Positions 1-12,419 of a stretch of 64,000 nt of DNA are shown here, one piece after another. The number at the start of each line of letters is the position of its first letter. Within the stretch, counting starts at the first letter, position 1. Under the pieces are notes generated by a model, which was not told where the DNA came from, did no database searches, and saw nothing but the letters and a program-made list of their open reading frames with translations. The stretch comes from Chrysoperla carnea (taxonomy: Eukaryota; Arthropoda; Insecta; Neuroptera; Chrysopidae). Where the stretch lies: positions 115,500,368 to 115,564,367 of the forward strand of contig NC_058337.1 in assembly GCF_905475395.1 (NCBI RefSeq), in the 5' to 3' direction. Both the position numbers and the translations under genes were made by a program.

Positions 1-500
1 TTTAAACTACATAAAAATGCATTTAAAAAAAATAAGTACGGAAGAAAATTAATTCCGTTTTTAAGTTAATTTTATCGAAATTTTTAGTAAATTTTGATAT
101 ATTAGTAAGTACATGTGATTTATTTTACTCCTTTTAAGGTTTAAAATAAATAAGATTATGTGTCCTTCTGGGCGGAGACTCTTTTACAGGTGACTCTTGA
201 TGCTATTCACCACATTCCGCAGTATTTTCAGTGAGATTTGAGCCACTTCTTGTAGTATAGTTATACTCTATCTATTTTCACAGTGTAAGCAAACTACTAG
301 GGTATCCACCGATTCATTTTGACCGGATGTGACCAGATGAATCATAGTAAAATCGTAATGAACAATTTACAGAAATAGAAATATTGGGAATTGTGGAAGG
401 TTTTATTTGTGCTTTAATGAAAGTTAATTCATGTAACAACAGCAGAAAAAACTTAAAATAAATAAATAATATAAAAACAACCGAGATAAAAGACATCTAA

Positions 501-668
501 GATTTGTGTGTATCTCTTTCTAGCAAAACATAATTTAGCATTTAGTTCGTATGGCAAACATAGTATATGACGTCAAGTACTATCTCTCTATCTAATATCT
601 GTCTAATTAGTAATTTAAAATGCTTATATCATCCGTATTACTTGAGAGATTTTAATTTTAAATTTACT
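501..668 (+). repeat. Repeat module shared with 10538-10692
   Basis: About 160 bp match 10538-10692 (GATTTGTRTGTATCTCTTTCTAGCAAARCATAA... TATGGCAAACATAGTA... CCGTCTAATTAGTA). It lies directly upstream of the SINE head at 682. Confidence 0.7.
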
Positions 669-681
669 GATTTTAATTTTA

Positions 682-898
682 AGTGGCTGAGCGGTCTAAG
701 ACATCAGACTTTGATCGTTTGTCTACTTAGATTTAGTTTGCGAATTCTAATCCACGCAGCGGCAGTGTGAACTATTATAATTAAGGGCGGGGGTAGAATT
801 TATCACATTGTCGTCGCTTGAATAAGAACGAAGTAACTGACTCCACTCACATCAAAATTGTAGCTGTAAATATGGATGTAGTTAAATAAATAAAAATT
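682..898 (+). repeat. tRNA-derived SINE
   Basis: The head GTGGCTGAGCGGTCTAAG matches a tRNA-Leu-type A box. GCGAATTCTAATCC, about 55 bp later, fits a degraded B box. A unique body follows, ending in an AAATAAATAAA tail at about 884-895. These are the parts of a Pol III-driven SINE. The source tRNA assignment is tentative. Confidence 0.6.
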
Positions 899-1433
899 AA
901 CAAATAATATTGTAAACTAAAACTAACAATTACCAATATTAAAAAAAGAAAACAATTTTCTTAATAAAATTTTAAGGAGATAAAAAACATTGATGGGATT
1001 TCTCTTTACAGCGTTTTCAAGCACACACTTGTTCACCCAGTACATGATAAGAAAATAAAGAAATATTTTGCATGTAATCACAACATGATATGAATAATTC
1101 TTTACATTACTTTCTTCTCATACCAATCATAAATTTCTTTATTACCTACCACTGTTTTATTTTACTATACAATAATATGTATGTATAGAAGAAGTATTAG
1201 ATGCATATACATATAAGAAAGTTATTTATGTAATTTTTATAAAATAATAAAATAAACGTATCCAGAAATATAAAATATTGCATTCATAAGTGGTTAAAGT
1301 TGGTAATGTTTATGAATAATTTGAAATTATATTTCTAATTACGCATTTATAAATGAGTTCCGTTTTCATTCATGCGTCTCCTAGTCTATATTCTTGTAAA
1401 CTATCTGTTATTACACCATATATGAAATATACA

Positions 1434-2285
1434 TAGTATATTAAGTTTAGTCCTAAGTTACTAACGCTTAAAAATATTGTGCTACGAAAAAAATTTTGGT
1501 ATAGGTGTTCATAGAATCATCTAATTAGTCCATTTCCGGTTGTCCTTCCGTCCGTCCGATCGTCTGTCAACTCGATAACGAAAAATGATATCAGCTCAAA
1601 ATTTTTACAGCATGCTCAGGGCATAAAAAGTGAGGTCGAGTGCGTAAATGGGCAACATAGGTCAAATGGGTATTGGGTCCGTAGGAAGTTAATTTTGTAA
1701 ACCGTTAGAGTTAGAAAAAAGTTTAAATTTAAAAAATGTTCCTTATAAAAAAATAAATAACTTTTGTTTGAAACATTTTTTCGTAAACATCACTGTTTAC
1801 TCGTGAGGGCGCAAAATAGGCGCAACTTATATCGAATGTATTATATGGGAATATCAGTTATGTATGTGTGACATGTATGTATGTGTAATGTGACAGAGTA
1901 ATCAACACTTTCTATACATAGTATTTCAACACTTGTTCTTACCTAGTTTTCGTCGTCACGGGTAAACAGTGTTTCGACTTTTTATAAAGAACATTTTTTA
2001 CATTTAAACTTTTGTTCTATCTCTAACAGTTTACTAGATGGGACCCACGGACCAAAGACCCAATTGACTTATGTTGCTTACTAACAAACACGTCCACACT
2101 ATGTCCTGAGCACGCTATAAAAATTTTAGCATGATATCTCTTTTCGTTTTTGAAATATTGTGTCCACAGGCGGACAGACAACAGGAAATTCCTGTTTAGA
2201 TGACTTTATGAACCCTTATATTTTGTTCGTAGCATCTATATTTTAAGCGTTACAAACTTGGAAGTAAACTTAGTATACCTTGATA
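1434..2285. repeat. Inverted composite of the ~550-bp repeat family (family B)
   Basis: The left arm, about 1434-1935, reads in minus orientation: ACTAACGCTTAAAAATATTG, then GGTATAGGTGTTCATA, TTAGTCCATTTCCGGTTGTC, ATCACTGTTTACTCGTGAGGGCG. The right arm, about 1946-2285, repeats the same blocks in plus orientation (GGGTAAACAGTG ... TTTTAAGCGTTACAAACTTGG). Together they form a long imperfect inverted repeat. Confidence 0.8.
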
Positions 2286-2902
2286 TATTGCATATATTCA
2301 ATTTTTATAGCATTAATTGATTAATCGGTGTTCGATCGTATTTATAATATTATATGCTTAACATAATATAAAGAAATGAAACAATATAATTATTACTATT
2401 GTTATACAGTTGTTTTTATTGTTGTTGTTTGTTTGTAGTTTTTGTTTGTTTCTTTGTATGTTTGGAATAGTATGGTTGATATTGTTGTGTATTGTTTTGT
2501 ATGTATATAATACGTATAAATTTTATTTGAAATGGAAGGAAGCAAAAGGAAACATTGGTTTAAATTAACACAATATAATTAAACTTATGTGGATTTTAAT
2601 TATATTCCTTAACGTCTATCAAATATATACATTATAGTTCAATATTAATTGAACTAAACGACGCGACAGTGGAAAGCATTTTAGAGAGAAGTGATGATTT
2701 CTATTATTACAGGCTAACTTTATTAAAGAGAAGAGCCACTAAGTAAGAAGATTCTTTCTGTATATAGTGATAAAGCTAGTTTTTGGAATTATTTACAACA
2801 AGCCAAAAATATCTGTGTGCACTGAACAACAGCATTATTAAGAGAGCTTCTATTAGTCATGAGTCCAGCAAATTTTAATTATGGTGCATGATTGTATCTT
2901 CT

Positions 2903-3558
2903 TAACCCCCGAACTAAAAAAAGGGGTATTAAAAGTTTGACCGCTATGTGTGTGTGTCTGTGTGTTTTGAACCGATTTTAATTTTTTTGGTTTCATTTGA
3001 AAGGTAATTTAAGAAGAATGTTCTTGGCTATTATAAAGGTACGAAATTAGTGTTCCGTACCCGAAAAAAACTAAAACATTGGCGATGATCTTCAAAATCG
3101 ATTCAGTTTGAAAAAGGCATGACATATAATTTTAACATATAAATAATTACCATCGAAATGAATGGTCAAATAAATCTGGCTCAATTCATTTTGAAAAGTG
3201 AAATGGCAAAATAATTAAGGAATTCAAAACAATAATTCAAAAGAACAAAGTCAACTCAAATATTTCAATTTTAATTAAAATATTTCCAAAAATTTGTCCC
3301 AAAAATTGATAACTCTCTAAGTATCCTTTTCATCCCATCTGATATCCTTGACCATCACTTTGATATTGATTTCAGAAGTAGGGTTATCAGTTTAAAGTGT
3401 TTATCTGTGCGTCTGTGTGTTTCTCAGTGGCATCGTAGCCCCTAAAGGATCAAACCGACTCGATTGAAAACATTTTACAGCTAAGTTTCCAAAAATCGGT
3501 TTACAAGGAATAAATCGCAGTTGTCGGGGGTTTTTTAAATTTTGTAAATTTCACTTGT
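2903..3558 (+). repeat. Family A element, full length (~656 bp)
   Basis: It is bounded by AACCCCCGA at the left and TCGGGGGTT plus AAATTTCACTTGT at the right. Near both ends it carries (GT)n-rich text and GGCATCGTAGC, in opposite orientation. It aligns end to end with the reverse copy at 37658-38342 and has no coding frame. Confidence 0.8.
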
Positions 3559-4539
3559 GTATTGTCAGACTACGTAGTATCAAAAACTCACTTACCAATG
3601 ATCAGGAAATGAACAAAGTAATACAAATAAGAATTTTGAAATGCATAAAGACGAAATTCAGAACAATGGTTCGTATCTGCTTTGTATGATATTTTTAAAA
3701 GCTATTCATTCTACTAAAATAAAAAGTTTTATAAAAATTACATTTTCTTCAATCACATTTTTCTCTTGAAAATCAATCGCAAACTATATAAAACGAGCTT
3801 AGAATATTTCAAGATGTGTTTCTGTTCATTTTTTTATTAGTTTGACTGTGAACTCTGTAAAACGTTACCACAATCCATTCATTTAAAATTGCTTACTGCC
3901 GCGTTTTGTTAAATATATACTTTGTTTTAAAAAGTAAAATAGAAATACAGGAAAAAATTGTATAGTATTTATTCTTCTGCTTGAATTTTTTTCTATTTTA
4001 TTCTAATGTTTTTCTTGGAAAATTTTCTAGTTTTATTAATTAACATTGTATAATGTTTTTTTTCTATTACTCTTGAGATTGTATTTTAATTATGAAAACT
4101 TTTGTACCCCGCAGCTTTTAGTATGCAAATGTAATTTAATAATTATTTTCTTGTCTAGTCGAATATGAATTGACATTGAAAAGTAGAAATTACAAAGAAC
4201 ATTTTGAATGATTTCAAGTTTTAAATGATTTCTGGGTTCGATCCAATCTGATTGATCGTTTGAGCAGTGTCGTATTTTGTCAATTTAAAATAGGGTTTTT
4301 TCATATTCGTTGTGTGCGTAGTCATGGTATAAATCGATGCCAGCGCTTCCAGTAAAAAATTTGGGCGATAAAGGACGCTGTTATAACTAATTTGCAATTC
4401 TTTACATGCTAGTGTTATAGAATATGTCAAATTAAAATTATTGAAAAACACTAATTAATTAAACTTAATGTATTAAAAATTGTGAAAATAAGAAATCAAA
4501 TTGCACAAATATTATTTTTCAAATGTAAAGTATCGTAAT

Positions 4540-4700
4540 AATTTATTTAAATTTGTGAGACAATAATATTAAATTTTCAATGTAAGTCATAAATGCAATT
4601 CATAAAATTATATATGCATCCAAACAATTCTATAATTAAAGTAGTGTATCGTTACCATGGAAACGCCTCCAATAAAACTTACGCACGGTGCGAATATCCG
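4540..4700 (+). repeat. Family H repeat, copy 1
   Basis: It matches the reverse complement of 58690-58860: ATTAAATTTTCAATGTAAG, ATAAAATTATATATGCATCC and TAGTGTATCGTTACCATGG. Confidence 0.6.
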
Positions 4701-5934
4701 AAAACGAATCTAAGAGTTTTGTTCCGTTCTATACAAGGACTGTTTCGAAAAACTCAATAATGAAATACGCAGCACCAAAAAAACTGAGGAGCTCCCAAAA
4801 TTACAATGCATTATGTAAAAAAAAATGCAGTATTTCGTATATTTAACTAGCAGTCAAAAGTGACTTTTCTTCATTAATGGATTTTGGATGGAAAATATAC
4901 GAGTAAATATCTTATCCTTTTAGATATTATGATGTAAAGAAAAAAATCTACCAATGCGTAAGATAAAAAAGGTTCAGAAAGGTTCATTTCGGCTTCACTT
5001 CTGATAACTGGAACTATGTTCTTTATCACGCATTTGGTGGATAGTCATCAGATCGAAACTCGTCAATAAATAATCCTTAATATTTGAGTTTAAATTTTAT
5101 TCTTATTTATCTTTCAAATTGAAATATACTAAAACTATTATTAAGCTTTTTACAAATCTCGTTGAATTTCTTCGATACAATCGAATTTTGTAATAAAAAT
5201 ATTAAAAAACAAAAATCATTTACTATATACAATAAATAAAATTCTTTTGATAAATTGCTACAATGTAATCAAAATATTTCTAAAATAACTCGATAGTAAT
5301 AAATGGTGTACTCTAATAAAAAGCAAAAGAACTTTATGCACATATTTATTATATAAAGGATTTATAAAGGATACCTTTTATTGTTGCTATTGAAGCATTT
5401 TATCTTGTAAAATACAATAATCAACATTTTAAGAATTACTACACAATTATTTTCAATATAAAAATTACTCAACATTTTCCAAGTATGGAATAAATCACAA
5501 ATATTTCTGTGTATACAGAGTGGACCTTTTGATTTATTATGACTAAAAGTTTGTTTAGTCACATCTAGTCAAAAAAATAACTTAAACAAAAGTTGAAGAG
5601 TTTGATGGGGGCATCATGTTCTGACATCAAATTGAATCTAGTTCTCCAGTTTGCTTTAATAGTCAATTTAGATCCTAAACAGTAAGAGATAGAATGACAT
5701 TTTACATAAGAAAATTGTTGATAATAAAAAAACTAACATTTTTTTCGCAAATCGTTAGCTTTCGGAGGAAATTCGACTTTAAAATATGTCATTATTGTAT
5801 TTAATCGAAAGAAAATACGCTAGCTTAAGGAAAAAATTTTTGACATTTATCTAATATTAATCAATTAATTCAAAATATAGACTTTTCCAAAGCCAAAAGT
5901 TCTTCAAGGCCTGTTACAGCTAGATAGCATATTC

Positions 5935-6115
5935 ATCAATGCATTTAAGGGCCACTAAAAAACTTGAAGTAAAACATGACTATTGTAAAAGTGAGGGATG
6001 CTCAATTTAAAATATCAAGGATGATTTGGAGCACCTCAAGCTTTTACAATTAGTCATGTATGAGTTACTCGTAGAAAAATAATTTTCTACTTTTTAGTAC
6101 AATAAAAGCTTGTTT
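5935..6115. repeat. Family G foldback repeat, copy 1
   Basis: CATGACTATTGTAAAAGTGA faces CAAGCTTTTACAATTAGTCATG as inverted arms, followed by TATGAGTTACTCGTAGAAA. The same layout is seen at 16690-16875. Confidence 0.58.
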
Positions 6116-6204
6116 AAAAAACAGACATCAGGACAGATGAAACCAAATAAAAGCTTGTCATATTGTTATTATATTATTATACAATTTTCTGGATTGATTT
6201 TATA

Positions 6205-6335
6205 TTATATACATACGTATTTCAACTACCAAGTATTCATCATCAGTATCAATTAGCTAATCGTAAGTAACCTGATAATTAAGAACGAGTGCAGTAATTA
6301 CGATTAGCTACTTGGTAGTCGAAATATGAATTTAT
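6205..6335. repeat. Inverted repeat with TACTTGGTAGTCGAAATA arms
   Basis: TATTTCAACTACCAAGTA on the left pairs with TACTTGGTAGTCGAAATA on the right, with one mismatch. Inside, TTAGCTAATCGTAA pairs with TTACGATTAGCTA. It is probably a small foldback element. Confidence 0.5.
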
Positions 6336-7627
6336 ATAGTACAAAAATTGATCTAGGTAATTGGAGCAAAAATCTAAAATTATTTCAAAAAACCCTAGAG
6401 TTCTCATTTATTGTCTTTGGTAATTCTTATACTTATAATAAGAAACCGACTACCAAAAAATTGTAAAAACATATGAAATATAGAAAAACATTTGATATAA
6501 AAGACTATAGTTAATAATAATTTCTGTTTAAGATCTTTCTAATGGAATTATCATTTACATTTTGATCTCTGCCTGTCATGCTTTCGGGATATAATGTTTT
6601 AAGATATCAGAAACTTAACGATATAAGATCTCAAGAAATTTAAATAGAACACACTATATCCTTCAAAATTAATGGGATACATGATTAACATTTTATTAGT
6701 AGTACGCGATATTTAACTACTATAAAATTTAATTACAAAACTAATACTATATACAAGTAGGTATAGGTTGGTTGGTATACACCACTCACTGATCTATACA
6801 AATAAGACAACACACCATTTATCGTGAACTAAGCATCACCACCTTTTCAAACCACCCAGAATTAGACACTAACCACCCACCCACCACCATATTCTAAAAT
6901 TGTTGACATTTAGAACAATGTTAGTTTATTCAAACGTGGGCAAGTTGCCTAGAACAGCCTTACATCCCTCCGACCTGGGATCCGTTCGGCACTTCTACTG
7001 TTCTTAAACATCTCCAAACAGAGAGTCGCCAGAAATGAGTCAACTTTCTCTTCGGTATAACAACCGATCCTATGGCCTAAGTCTGTCTCACCCCAAGACA
7101 CTTTACCTACCTTTTGCATAAGAATAAATGAGGCTATCACGCCAAAATGTTAGAACATAGGCTATGGACATTAGGACAATGTGGGACAGCTGTTCGAGTT
7201 ACAAGTACGAGTTTTGGCAAACATAAACTTTGAATTTAGCCTAACCTCGCCTGCTACAGTATTATTCTTTTTCCACCAAGTTTTTTTGTCGCTTCCCTCA
7301 AACCTTTACGTACAGATAGACGTCATTTATTATACTAATTATTTATCTTGCTAATCTCTAAGCCAATCTTTGGGTTTTCAACACGATTTTCTGTGTAAAA
7401 ATATTAAGTCAACTTTGTCATCTTGTTAACGTCCAATATAGAAACAATTATACAAGTTCAAACTAAAATTTATTAATAAAGGCGAGAATTTAGAAAGACG
7501 AGAAAAAAATTAATTGAATTTCTTTATCTAACTCAAATTTTAACTCAATATTTCCACAAAGTAACTAAGTTTCTTTTACGATCTTGGCGTATGTTTTACC
7601 GTTCTTATTGGCTCAATCCCATAAACT

Positions 7628-7897
7628 TTACGACTGTTTCATCAATTTGTTCACATGCTTTGGTAAAAACCATTTAAATGAATAGAAATGGGCAATATAT
7701 AGCTCTTTCAATTTAACATACCTGGTAGCATCGAAAACATTTAGACCAACCTCGTCTATAAAAATGAAGCAACCTTGACGACAATTAATACTCATTTCTC
7801 CTAGTTTCTTGGCTACAAATAAACCACATTTAGTGATTAAAATACTCGTTTGGTAATTCGAAACGTCAAACATGATCCTCACTGTACCCACAATCAA
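7628..7897 (-). pseudogene. DDE transposase remnant
   Basis: The 89-codon minus-strand frame contains GCFIFIDEVGLNV, like the F.DE.GFN motif around the second catalytic Asp of Tc1/mariner-type (DDE_3) transposases. Nothing of the rest of a transposase was found nearby, so this is a fragment. Confidence 0.4.
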
Positions 7898-8195
7898 AAA
7901 AATTTCAAGATGATTTCATGTTTCCTTGATAGAAAATTTTTTTTAAATTTGTAATTACACTGACTGCAAAACACATTCTAGAACTCAAGATATCTAATCG
8001 AAAAACCAAAAAATTGTATTGAACGGACTAAAATCATAGCTTACTTATACAACTTTCTTTATAACTCATACTATGATATAGAACTAAGGTCATTATCATT
8101 TTCTAACAATAAATTTTCCAATGTTTAATATTTATATGAAAATTAATAAATTAATTTACTATAGGAGATAACGATGGCATTCAGTTATTCTTCGA

Positions 8196-8198
8196 TCA

Positions 8199-8268
<70 letters not shown>
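8196..8268 (+). repeat. (CA)n microsatellite
   Basis: About 36 CA units with a single early interruption (CACATACA). Confidence 0.97.
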
Positions 8269-8269
<1 letters not shown>

Positions 8270-8794
8270 GTGGAGGTGGTGGGTAACAAAACACTACTTG
8301 AATTTTAAACGAACGGAATTCCGACCCAATTAATTGAAATATTTCACAAACATTTCATATTGCTTTAGTAAGTATAGGCTCCTTATAATAAACGATAAAT
8401 ATCTACTTCGTATCCATATCTAACCATCGTATCGATATATTTTAGTCTTGTGTGAGGAAATAAAATCAAGTAGAAAGGTATTTGACGACCCTCACCCACA
8501 TCATATAACAATTAATAGAGCCCAGTGATTTATATGTTATGAGACAAATAATATATTAGAAGAGATTTTTATTACCTCTATGCATAGACTACTATCCGAC
8601 AAATCAGACTATTCGGACACAAAGAATTACTTTGAAAGGTAGTAAGCCTTTTTACAGATTTTTTACATCAAGCTAACTGTAAAAGCTAGCAAGAACAGCA
8701 CGCAAGCAATAGACATACTGTACAACAGCCGTAAATTCACCGATCGTAAATTTTAAACGGTCACAAATGAAGTTATCTCTGCCTGACGGTAATC

Positions 8795-8955
8795 AATTTT
8801 AGCTTGATATCATTTTTCGTTTTTGAGTTATCGTGTTGACGGACAGAAAACCGAAAATGGACTAATTAGGTGATTCTATGAACACCTATGCCAAATTTTT
8901 GGTCGTAGAATCAACATTTTTAAGCGTTACAAACTTGGAACTAAACTATAATACC
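8795..8955 (+). repeat. Family B fragment (3' part)
   Basis: It carries AGCTTGATATCATTTTTCG, GGACTAATTAGGTGATTCTA and TTTTTAAGCGTTACAAACTTGG in the order of the full copies at 11512 and 32091. The 5' two-thirds are missing. Confidence 0.75.
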
Positions 8956-9118
8956 CGCCCGCTTTGCTGGGCGACTTCTCCTTTAAAAACAAAGACTATC
9001 ACGTTATAGCCCCCACTTATCCTCCCTTTTGTTCACAATTATATGGATTTAAATTTTTTGGTGGGAACTGTCTCTTTTTTGAAAATGATACTCGCTGGCA
9101 TTGTAACTTTCTATAAGT

Positions 9119-9332
9119 CCAATCATTAAATTAACCTGATTACTTTTTGGGTCAAAATTACCCCATCCGCTAAGTTTCATCAAATTCTTTTTTACGATTT
9201 TTTCGATTTTTATACCCTTAAAAAAATTTCAAAATATCGAAAAATGTTCTTTATCTCCAATTTCAATAAAACTCAGTATATAAGGTAATTTTGACCCAAA
9301 AAATACAAAAATCGGGTGCATTTGATGATTGG
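9119..9332. repeat. Family C foldback
   Basis: The arms are 9119-9162 (CCAATCATTAAATTAACCTG ... GGGTCAAAATTACC) and 9283-9332 (GGTAATTTTGACCC ... TTTGATGATTGG). Related text (TTTGACCCAAAAATTACAAA) occurs near 41275 and more weakly at 49300-49800. Confidence 0.55.
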
Positions 9333-10219
9333 TCGAATAGTTTTTGAGATACGGACTAAAATCGATCCGAAATTCTTCGAGTTTTTGAGATACGAAAGTT
9401 TATCCGAATTCTTATTGAATCTACATAATTTAATAAAATAAAAAGTTGTAAAAATATAAAGAGAGAAGCTTTAATTTAATTATTACTGTTTCACCAAATA
9501 CAAATAATGGACCCTTTGGTAGGTAGAGTTATAATATATACTTACATAGAGATCAAATGAGTTTTTCACACCAAATTTTTTATATGTTTGCAGTTTGTGA
9601 TTTTTCTTGGTTGCGTGACTTTGGTATTTTGTTGAATATATAAAATATAATAAAATGAAGTTATCACTTAATTTATTATTCTTTCCGTTTCACGTTATGT
9701 ATGGTGACATTTTTCCTTAAAAATAAATTCATTGCGGAATCAATTTTTTTACTATCCCCGGCGACAGGTGTCCGCTATTCGATAACCTTGCTCAAGAAAT
9801 TATTTATCATTTTAAAATGAAGTTTTTCAAAGCAGAGTTATTCAAAAAGTTATGACAAATGACTACTTTTTTCCTATGTAAGCTTATGATCGACTTGATT
9901 CCGTTTGGGTCTGTCTATTTGAGATCACATAAGTTTTAAAAACCACGGTAATAGGTTAAATGCATGACTTATTTTGCTTTAATAAAAGCTTATTCATATA
10001 TCAAATAGCACAGAGAAAAAAATTATTTAGGGTGAACAAAGTCATCATTCATGTCATAGAACTCGCGTCATCGCCGATGTTTGTAATTGAACGCTTCCTA
10101 AGCGGATGAACCAACTTTGTTGAAATTTTGTCTGTGTGTTCAAGTGGATGAGATGCGATGTTCGGTCCAATACAAAATGTTTTTGAAGGTTTCGCACAAA
10201 AAATTAAAAAACATGAAAT

Positions 10220-10425
10220 AAATGGTGGAAACGCATAGAAATTATATATTACATTATATCTTACTATGCAAATGTATTTACTTGCGCTCCCACCATATTG
10301 ATCTAGAATTATGAACAGCTATTTGAATAGTATTGATGTATTATTTATTATTATTCAGGTATTGTGAATAGGTATTTATTAGAGCTATATGCGAGCGCAG
10401 CAGATTACACTACCAAAGGCCGAAT
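10220..10425 (+). repeat. Family D element (TGGTGGAAACGC…GCGCTCCCACCA)
   Basis: It opens TGGTGGAAACGCATAG and carries TTACTTGCGCTCCCACCATA, GTATTGTGAATAGGTATTTA and AGCTATATGCGAGCGCAGCAG. A matching reverse copy sits at 37110-37255. Confidence 0.68.
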
Positions 10426-10537
10426 ACCAGTCGAAAGATCAGTTATTCCAAAGTTTTAACTTTTCACTTCCATTGACAGTCCTCATGGCTATTTTTTTCG
10501 AATAAGTATAAAACCAGCCAATATCAAAGCCATCAAA

Positions 10538-10692
10538 GATTTGTTTGTATCTCTTTCTAGCAAAGCATAAATTAGCATGGAGTTCTTATGGCAAACATAG
10601 TACATGGCGTCATATGTCCGATCTCTCTGTATCCGTCTAATTAGTAGTTGAAAATTTTTATCATCCGTATATCTTGGCCAATTTTAATTTCT
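10538..10692 (+). repeat. Second copy of the 501-668 repeat module
   Basis: Same orientation and order of blocks as 501-668. It is followed about 90 bp later by a weak tRNA-like stretch (GGCCCTATAGCTAAATGGAATGC) that may be a diverged SINE head. Confidence 0.65.
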
Positions 10693-11104
10693 TTTTGTTA
10701 ACAAATGCAAAAAAAAATTGCATGCATATACCTTATTATCAACAAGTCACCGAATTTAGTAGGTTAAGTATAATGAATGTGGCCCTATAGCTAAATGGAA
10801 TGCTTGCTGAAAACTTTTGTAATGAAGCAGTAGCGATCTAAAATTTTTATCCAAGCCTAAATTTCAACCTTACAATAATCTAGGGTTATAATAATCATTT
10901 CAAACTTAGAACTTGTCAAAATTTTTTTTTTTACTACTTATTTAAAAAATAGAAGAAAACAAACATTTAAGAAAATTACGTAAACTGTATTATTAAGTAA
11001 ATTTTAAATTGCATTTTTACACTAAATTAAGTAAGTTATAAATTAGTCGGATCTAACAACGGTGTAGGTAACTTTTTATTGTGAGTAACCTGAAAAGAGC
11101 ATCA

Positions 11105-11106
<2 letters not shown>

Positions 11107-11137
<31 letters not shown>
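11107..11137 (+). repeat. (AG)n microsatellite
   Basis: About 15 uninterrupted AG units. Confidence 0.95.
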
Positions 11138-11139
<2 letters not shown>

Positions 11140-11511
11140 AGACTGCACCGGAATAAATTGATAGAATTTGTTTTACAGCGTTTTGAAAATAACACACATC
11201 TCTGTTCTACTTTGAATGCATATTGTAGGAAAACTTCTGCTCAACAAATGTAACAAAACTCCTGAATAATAGTAAATATAAACTGGACTAAATAATTGAT
11301 GTTGTTTACTTCCGGGATGGACATTATATCATACAACATAAACAATGCTTAATAAACAAAAAAATAATAAAAATCAAATTACCAACAAACATAAAAGACA
11401 TTACACAAAACATTTTATTAAACATTACTTTTTCCAAAAATAAAACGGATATTTCAATTGTCCTTATATTGACATTGATAATCGACCATAAACAGTTACA
11501 TATTATAACAA

Positions 11512-12090
11512 AAACAAGTGAAAACAAACAGTTGACTGAGTTAATTGTTAAAATACCATGTATAGACAGTGTTGATTACTCTGTCACATTACACATACAT
11601 ACATGTCACACATATATAACTGATATTCCCATATAATACATACTATACAATTTACGCATAATTTACGCTCTCACGGGTAAACAGTGATGTTAACGAAAAA
11701 ATGTTTCAAACAAAAGCTGTTTATTTTTTTATAAGGAACATTTTTACCTCTAAACTTTTGTTCTATCTTTAGCGGCTTACAAGATGGATCCTACGGTCCC
11801 AAGACCCAATTGAACTAAGTTGCTCGTTCACGAACTTGACCTCACTTTTTACGTTTTAAGCACGCTATAAAAATTTCAGCTTGATATCTCTGTTCGTTTA
11901 TGAGTAACGTGATGACAGACGTATAGACAGACGACAAACAGACGACAGACAGACAACCGGAAATGTACTAATTTGGTGGTTTTTTTGAACACCTATACCA
12001 AAATTTTGTTCATAGTATCAATATTTTTAAGCGTTACAAACTTGGGACTAAACTTAGTATACCTTGGTATATTTCCTATACATGGTATAA
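11512..12090 (+). repeat. Family B, near-complete copy
   Basis: It begins ACAAGTGAAAACAAACAGTTGACTGAG and ends CCTATACATGGTATAA, with the GGGTAAACAGTGATGTTAACG, AAGACCCAATTGAAC and CAACCGGAAATG blocks between. It has no open frame of note, so it is a non-autonomous element. Confidence 0.82.
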
Positions 12091-12419
12091 TAAAAACGGA
12101 AAAACGTACATATTCGGTTAAATCATTCAAATACAAAAAAACATATATATAACAGTCGAGAACATTGGTTTAGATAAAATAAAAATAAAAAAGCGTCTGT
12201 GTAATGTACGTTTTTACAAAGCTTTTTCTATTGTTTTTACATATGTATGTATGATTTTCTTTTTCCAATGATAATATTGATTTTATTCTGTACTTTGTTG
12301 TCAAAGTGATGATCAGCTGCCGAGAAACGTGAGCAATTGAAATTATTTATTTAAAGATTATCTACTGTATATCATAATATTATTTTTATTCTGATTGAAA
12401 ATATGAAATTATCAAAATA

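Noticed and set aside
6949-7140. 63-codon minus-strand frame in a GC-richer patch
   Set aside because: The composition looks more coding-like than its surroundings, but I could not match it to any family, and the open stretch is short.
8196-8268. Regular short repeats as a CRISPR array
   Set aside because: Simple (CA)n microsatellite with no spacers; no CRISPR array anywhere in the window.
10780-10880. tRNA-like stretch GGCCCTATAGCTAAATGG as a functional tRNA
   Set aside because: No acceptor stem pairing or clear anticodon arm; at most a decayed SINE head.
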